Source of the DNA: Eggerthellales bacterium UBA948
GTDB lineage: Bacteria; Actinomycetota; Coriobacteriia; Coriobacteriales; UBA8131
Reading direction: 5' to 3'
DNA: 9,542 nt
Assembly (NCBI GenBank): GCA_002293265.1
Contig: DBCW01000005.1
Location: forward strand, 1-9,542
The notes under the pieces were generated by a model. It searched no databases and had not been told where the DNA came from. It worked only from the letters and a program-made list of their open reading frames with translations. How positions within the stretch are numbered: the stretch's first letter is position 1; each line of letters opens with the position of its first letter. The position numbers and the translations under genes were made by a program. Below, piece after piece: positions 1-4,786 of this stretch.

Positions 1-11
1 TTGGTGCTCAT
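1..11 (-). CDS. Start of a gene leaving the left edge (partial)
   Basis: On the minus strand an ATG (9-11) reads Met-Ser-Thr before the window ends. It is preceded by a good ribosome binding site, AAAGGAG at 16-22, four bases upstream. Nothing can be said about the product. Support for a real start comes from the ribosome site and from the minus-strand terminator at 89-115, which separates this gene from the cluster upstream of it. I saw no convincing -35/-10 pair between that terminator and the ATG. Confidence 0.45.
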
Positions 12-88
12 AGTGCTCCTTTCTTGATTCGGTTTTAATGCATGGTTTAAGTCAGATAAGCTCCTTTCCGCTGAGATACTCTTTGGAC

Positions 89-115
89 AAAGAAAAAGCC
101 GCACAGCTGCGGCTT
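89..115 (-). terminator. Intrinsic terminator, minus strand
   Basis: An 8-bp perfect stem (AAGCCGCA / TGCGGCTT, 96-103 with 108-115) has a 4-base loop. On the minus strand it is followed by TTTTTCTTT. This is a standard Rho-independent terminator for transcripts coming from the right. It could end the minus-strand cluster or act as an attenuator in the leader of the gene starting at position 11. Confidence 0.7.
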
Positions 116-429
116 CTCAGGCAGTACATTCGGTTTTAGACCAGTAAACAGTAGGCAGTAATGGTTAAGGGAAACAGGCTGTTATTCAGTTGTATGCAAA
201 CACCATGCGGATAGTGCAAAGGTTGTTATACTGACTGTTAGCATCGAAATCCTATAAGACCACTACTACCATAGTAATAATCATCAATTGATACAATTGA
301 TTTTGCGCTCCAAGGAGTGTCTTTTGAGAGAAATGCCCTGTCAGAAGGGCATTTTTGCTTTTGGGATTCAGCAAGCAATGCTTGCCGAATTGGTGTTTGT
401 GGGGGTAATTGCGTTTGGCGGTGATTGAC
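116..429. other. Intergenic stretch without a supported gene
   Basis: No convincing protein gene was found here. Visible items are a possible plus-strand extended -10 (TGT TATACT, 224-232) without a recognisable -35; an 8-bp inverted repeat ATCAATTG/CAATTGAT (283-301, 3-base spacer); an AAGGAG ribosome-site-like motif (312-317) six bases before a TTG that opens a 34-codon frame ending at 428; and a plus-strand terminator (331-361). Together the first and last could delimit a short plus-strand transcript of roughly 120 bases, but this is weak. Confidence 0.4.
331..361 (+). terminator. Intrinsic terminator, plus strand
   Basis: A 9-bp perfect stem (AAATGCCCT 331-339 with AGGGCATTT 346-354) and a six-base loop are followed on the plus strand by TTGCTTTT. 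No plus-strand gene is visible upstream. It therefore either ends a small untranslated transcript starting near 235 or is a relic from the locus as it was before rearrangement. The minus-strand side lacks a comparable T tract. Confidence 0.6.
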
Positions 430-533
430 TGTTCAACGATTCATGAGGAATCGTTGAACAGTTGTTCTAGGGGTGTGCATTTTGCCTCAAGGGGTGTGCA
501 TCTGCGACTGAAATCGTTGAACAGTTGCATTAG
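428..533. repeat. Left repeat cluster, 21-bp periodic, possible mobile-element end
   Basis: The cluster starts with a 15-bp perfect inverted repeat around a 5-base spacer (428-442 with 448-462, core TTCAACGATTC/GAATCGTTGAA). Four successive 21-bp units follow: 450-470 (ATCGTTGAACAGTTG...), 471-491 (GGGTGTGCAT...), 492-512 (GGGTGTGCAT...) and 513-533 (ATCGTTGAACAGTTG...), an A-B-B-A order. AATCGTTGAACAGTTG occurs identically at 449-464 and 512-527, and AGGGGTGTGCAT at 469-480 and 490-501. A diverged inverted relative sits at 3870-3960. Multiple short repeats next to a terminal TG/CA are known from IS21-family ends. The assignment as such an end is inference, since no transposase gene is present. 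Confidence 0.7.
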
Positions 534-552
534 ATAGGTACTCGCAGTGGAT

Positions 553-795
553 TTACTCGTAGGCCTCCCGCTCAACGAATCGAGCAACATCCGCTCCACA
601 CTTCTTGCACTTGCCCTGCAAAACAATGCCGTACACATCGTCGCGGACCGAGTAATCGATGATTATGGTGTTATAGCAATTGGAGCAGTACACATTTGCC
701 AGTAATCTGTCTCGAATATCTTTATCTATCCTATTCCACTTTTGCATGGCAGAAAAATCCGAGATGTTTTCCATTCGCTCCAAAACCTCACTCAT
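553..795 (-). CDS. Small zinc-ribbon protein, function unknown
   Basis: An 80-residue protein with two Cys pairs, C37-x2-C40 (YCSNC) and C63-x2-C66 (CKKC), spaced as in a four-cysteine zinc ribbon. It has an acidic, helical N-terminus and the ending GADVARFVE. I recognise the pattern as that of small uncharacterised bacterial zinc-ribbon proteins but cannot name a function; a nucleic-acid or protein-binding accessory role would suit the neighbours. The start at 795 has only a weak ribosome site (AGAAG). An alternative start is Met8 (774), with GGAG three bases upstream. It is the last gene of the cluster, 214 bp after the GIY-YIG gene, and the gap is filled with 12-bp repeat arrays that lie directly before the start and may affect its expression. 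Confidence 0.75.
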   Translation of the reverse strand: MSEVLERMENISDFSAMQKWNRIDKDIRDRLLANVYCSNCYNTIIIDYSVRDDVYGIVLQGKCKKCGADVARFVEREAYE

Positions 796-809
796 TCTTC
801 TGGCAGGTA

Positions 810-863
810 TTTACACCGACGTTTACACCGATGTTTACACCGACGAGAGGGCATCGGTGTAAA
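810..863. repeat. 12-bp repeat array: three direct copies plus one inverted
   Basis: TTTACACCGAYG occurs three times head to tail (810-821, 822-833, 834-845; the middle copy has T for C). After six bases an inverted copy follows, CATCGGTGTAAA (852-863), which is the exact reverse complement of the middle copy. The array lies 15 bp before the start of the zinc-ribbon gene, so it could be a multi-site operator or could fold as alternative hairpins in the transcript. Confidence 0.85.
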
Positions 864-946
864 ACAGGGTAACACTGTAGTGCTGCTGCATTTCTCCATG
901 TGTCTTCAGCGCAGCGCAAAACTTTAACAGGACACAGGTCTCTCAT

Positions 947-1005
947 CTTGCGTGGCGACTTGCGTGCTATCTTGCGTGGCCGCACCACGCAAGATAGCAC
1001 GCAAG
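947..1005. repeat. 12-bp repeat array forming a 21-bp perfect hairpin
   Basis: CTTGCGTG occurs three times at exactly 12-bp steps (947, 959, 971). Its reverse complement CACGCAAG occurs twice, also 12 bp apart (986, 998). Bases 959-979 and 985-1005 are perfect reverse complements (21 bp) with a five-base loop. The element begins four bases after the GIY-YIG stop codon on the minus strand. No T tract follows, so it does not look like a standard terminator; it may stabilise or separate transcripts, or be a protein-binding palindrome. Confidence 0.85.
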
Positions 1006-1009
1006 GGAA

Positions 1010-1864
1010 TCAGTTGCGATTCATCCCATGCCGCTTCGTGTCAAAGACAGTCTTCCAATAATTCTCACGCTCAACTATTGTGTCCGCTTTGGTTTTTGTG
1101 TCGAAAATCTCCAAAATGGAATATTTGAAATTGTCCTCAATATGCTCTTTGCCGAGAGCTTCAAGTATTCCTACCAGCTCTTTGTTGTCCCCTGTCGGAT
1201 TGTCATTATTGGCATAATTGCTCCAGCGTTGCCATATACCGCCAGTGTTTCCAGAGGCCGAACCAATGTATAATCTGCCGTCGCTCAAATCGGTTATAAC
1301 GTAAACGCCTTTAACGTTGGACAATGCTTGCTTCCAACTGGGTTCATTTTGAGAAATAATCAGCCTTAAATCCCTGTAGCTCAGGCTTACGTTTTGATAA
1401 CCTGGGAAGTGTCCAAGTTTTGTATTTGGAGCCAGCTCATAGATTTCGGGGTTTAACTGTTTTTGGACATTTTCATACAGCCTCAGATAGTTATCACGTC
1501 CGATTGATTTATCTATCTTAATAATCAAGCGCTTGCGATACTCCTGATAGTCATCCATTAAAGTGAGCTTGTAGCCATGGGCGTTGAATATCTCAGGGAC
1601 AATCATCTCTACCTTGTACACGCCGCCAAAGACGAAGTACTCAGGCCCGTAGGGGTAGAATTGGGCAAGAGCAATGAGGTAGTCTGCGCGATTAAGGTTG
1701 TTGGTTGGATGCTTAGTCTTCCAGCTGTTAATGTCAACCCATGCAGATTCATCATCCAAGAGCAAATCCCAAGCACGAATATTCGTGTTGCCATTTTTCA
1801 TGTTGAACTTTACCTTGGTTCTTTTGGCATCGGGAGCCTCAAGAAAATCAACAAATCTGATCAT
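1010..1864 (-). CDS. GIY-YIG nuclease family protein
   Basis: A 284-residue protein with a C-terminal GIY-YIG nuclease domain (about 184-284). The landmarks are GVYVI (186-190) and LYIGSAS (198-204), a conserved-type Arg in WQRW (R213), a Glu in VERENYW (E265/E267, metal-binding Glu candidate) and the GMNRN ending typical of the fold. GIY-YIG domains cut one DNA strand per active site with a divalent metal, so the catalytic apparatus looks intact. Residues 1-150 form a separate domain without a motif I can name (RADYLIALAQF, FVFGGVYKVE), probably for target recognition or regulation. The start at 1864 is fixed by a perfect AAGGAGG ribosome site at 1872-1878. It lies 41 bp after the 42-residue ORF, in the same transcription unit. 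The long N-terminal domain and operon partners argue against a simple homing endonuclease; repair, restriction or defence use remain open. Confidence 0.85.
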   Translation of the reverse strand: MIRFVDFLEAPDAKRTKVKFNMKNGNTNIRAWDLLLDDESAWVDINSWKTKHPTNNLNRADYLIALAQFYPYGPEYFVFGGVYKVEMIVPEIFNAHGYKLTLMDDYQEYRKRLIIKIDKSIGRDNYLRLYENVQKQLNPEIYELAPNTKLGHFPGYQNVSLSYRDLRLIISQNEPSWKQALSNVKGVYVITDLSDGRLYIGSASGNTGGIWQRWSNYANNDNPTGDNKELVGILEALGKEHIEDNFKYSILEIFDTKTKADTIVERENYWKTVFDTKRHGMNRN

Positions 1865-1905
1865 TGGTTCTCCTCCTTAAGCTGTAAAGCTATTTTCTGT
1901 CAGGC

Positions 1906-2034
1906 TCAATTGTCACCTTTGAAGTACGGTAGAGCCAAGACAGCAAACTGACCCATCATCAGTCTTGTGTGCATATCCAGCGCTTCCGTCAGATATGAGA
2001 GCTGTGCTTCGTCAAGCTCAATGGTGAGTTTCAT
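1906..2034 (-). CDS. 42-residue ORF coupled to the AlbA_2 gene, probably truncated
   Basis: The ATG (2032-2034) overlaps the stop of the upstream ATPase gene as ATGA, with an AAGGAG-type ribosome site about 10 bases upstream, so translational coupling is likely. The product begins MKLTIELDEAQL and contains LTEALDMHTRLMMGQF, then ends after ALPYFKGDN. From memory the first 30 or so residues resemble the N-terminus of small uncharacterised bacterial proteins that are normally over 100 residues and have an 'xALxxYxRxxxGQF'-like motif. That would make this a truncated remnant, with the rest lost before the GIY-YIG gene 41 bp further on. It might also be a complete micro-protein. Too short to assign a function. 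Confidence 0.55.
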   Translation of the reverse strand: MKLTIELDEAQLSYLTEALDMHTRLMMGQFAVLALPYFKGDN

Positions 2035-3455
2035 TCCTCGTCGACTCCTTTATTGCCATCGATTACTTCCCAATACCCAGATCGATCGGAGCCGACACGC
2101 TTTATAATGCCCGCATTTTTCAATTCCGAAATTGCGCGAAGTACTGTTCTTCGGCTCTTGGAAATCTCTGTCGCGATACCGTCGACTGCAATGCTCCTAT
2201 CATTCTCGAGCGCTGAAAGCACAGCAAGAGCGGTGGTGCTCACAACAGTGCCACTATCAGTGCCATCGGTGCCGCTATCAGTGCCATCATGAAATGGCAC
2301 TGAAACCTGCCCCTCATTAACGTCACGCCCGAGTCCGGATAATTCCGTGCGGTAGAAAATGACGGTAAAGCCCAGTTTGCCGCGCTTGAAGCCGTACTTC
2401 ACCCCCGCGCCATCACACTCTTTCGCGATCTTCTGTAAACCCGTGCCAAATCGCTCGATGTCCTTGGAGTAGTACATGATCCTTGCGAGAAGTGGATTGC
2501 GCTGGATGGAGGATTCCGAGCCGTTGATGTAGTCTTCCGGGGTCAGCCCCTCCGGGAATGTCCCGGGGTTGTATATCTCGATACGGTCACTGTAGATGGC
2601 TATTTCGTTAACTTGGGGCACTTCCGCATCCCGATGGGCATAGCTATTTAAGAGTGCTTCCCGTACGGCATCCATTGGAACCTCGGGAATTTCTGTGCGC
2701 TGCGGAGAGCCATCTCGGACAACACGCCAGCGGGTGTTGCGTCGAATGTATTGCTCACCGACGTCAACGAGCTGGTCAATAGTGCCGGTAGCTCTATCGA
2801 TGTCGATGAAGGTGTGCTTGACGTCGGTGGCAAAGACCGCCATCTGTATTTCGAGGGAGGGATTTTTGCCGAACATGGCGATTGCTGCGTTTAGAGGCTC
2901 CCCATTTTGCAACAGCTCAAGCTTGCACAAGACATCATCACGATTAGTGAACTTATAGGACAGCCTGCCGCTGTCGTTGGCTTTTTTCATGTAGGAGCGC
3001 AAAAAGTTAGTGTTAATATCGTCAACGGTCTTGCCCGATGGTGATGAGTCCCACGGTGACACCATGCCGCGCTTTTTCTTAAAGAGACTTTCCAGTTCTT
3101 CAGGCGAGATTTGCTTGCACTCATCAGCCACACGGATATAGGCCTTGCCGTAGGCGAAATAGGGAATGTTATCACCTTCAAACTGAACACGGATACAGTC
3201 TTTATAGTCGATGTTCACCATCTCAATGGTTGGGTATATCTGTGGCTTGATGTTGTTGGTCAACTTTTGGCTGACATCACGTAGCGCTGAGCCGCAAACC
3301 ATCTGCCCCAAGACCTCACCATCGTTTTTGATGCCGAAGTAGAGCTCGCCTCGCCTGTGTTTGTTGAGCATGGCAACGACATCGATTACTGCATCAGGCA
3401 GCTCTGCCGTGGTCTTTTTGAACTCAAGTGTCTCCGATTCGATTCCGAATATCAT
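2031..3455 (-). CDS. AlbA_2-domain ATP-binding protein with C-terminal winged helix
   Basis: A 474-residue protein of the COG2865 type. An N-terminal AlbA_2 (Schlafen-type, predicted DNA-binding) domain spans about 1-130, with E7-x3-EFK at the start, ELYFGIKNDGEVLG (37-50) and YIRV (106-109). A central GHKL-like ATP-binding region spans about 255-370, with an N-box-like REALLNSYAHRDAE (265-278), IEIYNPGTFPEGL (292-304) and the glycine-rich IERFGTGLQKI (333-343). A linker with duplicated DGTDSGT (390-403) leads to a winged helix (about 405-465, SKSRRTVLRAISELKNAGIIKR). Family members are annotated as putative transcriptional regulators, often on mobile elements and in defence islands; their biochemistry is mostly unknown. 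A start at 3455 is supported by AAGGA six bases upstream. It sits 49 bp after the DUF1413 gene and overlaps the next ORF by 4 bp. It is a candidate for the cluster's regulator or its ATP-dependent sensor. Confidence 0.88.
   Translation of the reverse strand: MIFGIESETLEFKKTTAELPDAVIDVVAMLNKHRRGELYFGIKNDGEVLGQMVCGSALRDVSQKLTNNIKPQIYPTIEMVNIDYKDCIRVQFEGDNIPYFAYGKAYIRVADECKQISPEELESLFKKKRGMVSPWDSSPSGKTVDDINTNFLRSYMKKANDSGRLSYKFTNRDDVLCKLELLQNGEPLNAAIAMFGKNPSLEIQMAVFATDVKHTFIDIDRATGTIDQLVDVGEQYIRRNTRWRVVRDGSPQRTEIPEVPMDAVREALLNSYAHRDAEVPQVNEIAIYSDRIEIYNPGTFPEGLTPEDYINGSESSIQRNPLLARIMYYSKDIERFGTGLQKIAKECDGAGVKYGFKRGKLGFTVIFYRTELSGLGRDVNEGQVSVPFHDGTDSGTDGTDSGTVVSTTALAVLSALENDRSIAVDGIATEISKSRRTVLRAISELKNAGIIKRVGSDRSGYWEVIDGNKGVDEE
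2248..2289. repeat. 21-bp in-frame tandem duplication in the AlbA_2 linker
   Basis: Bases 2248-2268 and 2269-2289 are two adjacent 21-bp copies that differ at two positions. On the minus strand they encode DGTDSGT twice, between the ATP-binding domain and the winged helix. Bases 2281-2287 and 2294-2300 (GTGCCAT/ATGGCAC) add a short inverted repeat at the same place. From memory, related AlbA_2 proteins often carry such short peptide repeats in this linker; repeat number could vary by slippage. Confidence 0.8.
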
Positions 3456-3504
3456 AGCTATCCTTCCAAGCTACCCCTCTGGTTCACTGGTTTTAGTAGC
3501 AAAA

Positions 3505-3771
3505 CTAAAGCTTTTTATAACGCTGTTGGTTTTGCGGCGTTTTTCCTAGCGGCGCAATAGTGCCAGCCCCTTCACCTTGAGCATAAGCAAAGAAGGCGCT
3601 ACCAAGGCGAGTGCGGTCCCCCGTATAAATACGGTTCCACTCATACCCCAAAAACAAGTCTCTCACAGTGAACTCTTCATCTGGGAGCAGTCGCTCTGCC
3701 TCCATCTGGGCGTATGAAATCAAATCAGGTAAGGGGGTATCGCGGGTGACAGGTGCATTCGAGACAGGCAT
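3505..3771 (-). CDS. DUF1413 domain-containing protein
   Basis: An 88-residue soluble protein. From about residue 25 it matches the pattern I know for DUF1413: LLPDEEFTVRDLF (28-40), a tryptophan (W45), TGDRTRLGSAFFAYA (50-64), then TIAPLGKTPQNQQRYKK (71-87). The role of the family is unknown; it is found in small operons and on mobile elements. No catalytic motif is visible. It is the first gene of the cluster, with a clear AGAAGGAG ribosome site six bases before the ATG at 3771, and is directly downstream of a strong-looking promoter overlaid by a duplicated palindrome. Its location immediately behind an operator fits a small regulatory or antitoxin-like partner, but that is inference only. 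Confidence 0.75.
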   Translation of the reverse strand: MPVSNAPVTRDTPLPDLISYAQMEAERLLPDEEFTVRDLFLGYEWNRIYTGDRTRLGSAFFAYAQGEGAGTIAPLGKTPQNQQRYKKL

Positions 3772-3794
3772 TTGTACTCCTTCTGAAGTTACTT

Positions 3795-3842
3795 AAGCTA
3801 GTAGCTACTATGATTTTGACACAGTAGCTACTAGCTTGTCAA
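3795..3842 (-). promoter_or_regulatory. Promoter of the five-gene cluster with duplicated palindromic operator
   Basis: On the minus strand, TTGACA (3837-3842) is followed after 18 bp by an extended -10, TGT CAAAAT (hexamer 3813-3818). Two perfect 15-bp inverted arms, 3795-3809 and 3823-3837, flank the -10: one fills the spacer and the other lies just downstream. Each arm contains the self-complementary AGTAGCTACT (3800-3809, 3823-3832), centres 23 bp apart, and the left one extends to the 12-bp palindrome TAGTAGCTACTA. This geometry is typical of repression by two bound dimers. The repressor is not identified; a product of the cluster (DUF1413 or the AlbA_2 protein) or a host factor are possible. 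Confidence 0.7.
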
Positions 3843-3869
3843 TGGCCGATCCAGCGATTTTTCGGACGC

Positions 3870-3960
3870 AAATGCACACCCTAGATTACAATCCAACGAT
3901 TCTTCTCATTGCCAAACGATTCCCCTCTTGTTAAGCTACTTTTGCACACCCGTGTGCATT
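3870..3960. repeat. Right repeat cluster, inverted relative of 428-533
   Basis: AAATGCACACCC-TAGA (3870-3885), CAACGATTC (3894-3902) and CTCAT (3905-3909) occur in the same order and near-identical spacing as in the reverse complement of 443-483. A further ACGATTC copy follows 20 bp after the first (3916-3922), and TGCACACCC recurs at 3943-3951 as part of the palindrome TGCACAC-CC-GTGTGCA (3943-3958). The collinear match places related sequences in opposite orientation on both sides of the five-gene cluster. It is diverged, so the ends are old or belong to related but different elements. Confidence 0.65.
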
Positions 3961-4044
3961 TGTATCAAATGAGCACGGGGATGCCACTATAAATCCGCTT
4001 ATAGGAATTCAAAGAGAAGAAAGAGGGCTCTAGCAGTGCTTGAA

Positions 4045-4094
4045 GGGGGTCAATTTCACCGTTGGAAAGGGGTCAGTTTCGACAGGCGTTGACA
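4045..4094. mobile_element. Orphan IS end resembling the IS21 family
   Basis: Two direct repeats, GGGGTCAATTTC (4046-4057) and GGGGTCAGTTTC (4069-4080), 23 bp apart, are followed by GTTGACA (4088-4094), giving a terminal CA. Repeated GGGGTCA(A/G)TTT units near a ...TTGACA terminus are what I associate with ends of IS21-type (istA/istB) elements. No istA or istB sequence is present in the window, so this would be a solo end left by a deletion or a partial transposition. It stops 11 bp after the stop codon of the ABC permease gene and may have replaced that operon's terminator. Confidence 0.5.
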
Positions 4095-4105
4095 GCAGAA
4101 AGCGC

Positions 4106-4786
4106 TTAGAACTCCCGCTTACCATAAAACCCTTGTGCTGCTCGATATGACACGAACACCAGCAGCACAAATACAACTGCCACGCTTCCCCACAGCAAAA
4201 TAGGACTGTTTAGGATCGGCGTAAATATCCCTGTGACGGTCGCCATTATCTGCGCATCTCTAAGCAGCATGAGTGCTACAAAGAACAAACTGTATAACAA
4301 AACTATCGGAAAAAGAATTATAAAGCGCGCCTTTGTGTAGCCAAGTTTAAAATACAACGGTAGTTGAATTGCTTGAGCCAGTACAAAGACCGCAGCAAGC
4401 GCTATCCATACCTCTATTGCAACAGAGTTTACTTCCATGCCCAAAGCGCCAGATACAATGCCGGCGAATGCACCAACAATTACTGCACACACGATTATCA
4501 CAACATTAAAGATCAGAAAGAACATGTAGCGTCCGGCAACAACCTGCTTTCTCTTAAAAGACAACGTTACATACAGCGCGTCGGCATTACACTTTTCTCC
4601 CACGGCAAACGTATGCCCGGACATCAACATTGCTATTATGGCTCCCACGCCTAACCCGGAAGCAGCACCGCCGTTTATTATGGAAAGAAAGATCGCCATT
4701 GCCAAATATATAAAGAGGTTTTTCCCTAAGAAATAAGGCTTGATCGTCATGAAATCCAACCGAGCAAATTGCAAAAGCTTAGTCAT
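4106..4786 (-). CDS. ABC-2 type transporter permease
   Basis: A hydrophobic protein of 226 residues with about six membrane segments (for example FIYLAMAIFLSII, FFLIFNVVIIVCAVIVGAF, IWIALAAVFVLAQ-like, FIILFPIVLLYSLFFVALML, ILLWGSVAVVFVLLVFV) and a charged C-terminal tail (GKREF). It is the membrane partner of the ATPase encoded just upstream. The start at 4786 (MTKLLQF) has AGGGG nine bases upstream; a longer start at 4804 lacks a ribosome site and reaches further into the ATPase gene. With the chosen start the two genes overlap by 8 bp. Substrate cannot be read from the sequence. In the YtrA-type family such permeases serve export or protection against cell-wall-active peptides. No terminator is seen behind it; an IS-like end follows almost at once. 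Confidence 0.8.
   Translation of the reverse strand: MTKLLQFARLDFMTIKPYFLGKNLFIYLAMAIFLSIINGGAASGLGVGAIIAMLMSGHTFAVGEKCNADALYVTLSFKRKQVVAGRYMFFLIFNVVIIVCAVIVGAFAGIVSGALGMEVNSVAIEVWIALAAVFVLAQAIQLPLYFKLGYTKARFIILFPIVLLYSLFFVALMLLRDAQIMATVTGIFTPILNSPILLWGSVAVVFVLLVFVSYRAAQGFYGKREF

Noticed and set aside
324..428. A TTG-started 34-codon plus-strand frame with a hydrophobic C-terminal half, behind an AAGGAG-like site
   Set aside because: It overlaps a strong terminator hairpin, has a rare start codon, and is too short and unfamiliar; it might be a fragment cut by the repeat cluster at 428, but coding cannot be supported.
441..638. A 65-codon minus-strand frame across the left repeat cluster
   Set aside because: Its sequence is just the translated 21-bp repeats (CTPLE units every 7 residues) and it overlaps the better supported zinc-ribbon gene.
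788..1000. A 70-codon minus-strand frame in the gap between the GIY-YIG and zinc-ribbon genes
   Set aside because: It begins inside the hairpin, lacks a ribosome site and is composed largely of translated 12-bp repeats; kept only as a readthrough curiosity.
810..1005. CRISPR-like array
   Set aside because: The repeats are 8-12 bp, head to tail without spacers, and partly inverted; no cas genes are present.
1577..1951. Long plus-strand frames opposite the GIY-YIG, AlbA_2 and FtsX genes
   Set aside because: They lie antisense to well-supported genes with clear domain motifs and have no ribosome sites or recognisable domains.
3460..3510. Possible terminator between the DUF1413 and AlbA_2 genes
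   Set aside because: Only a 5-bp A/T stem without a proper T tract on the minus strand; the short gap and good ribosome site argue for one transcript.
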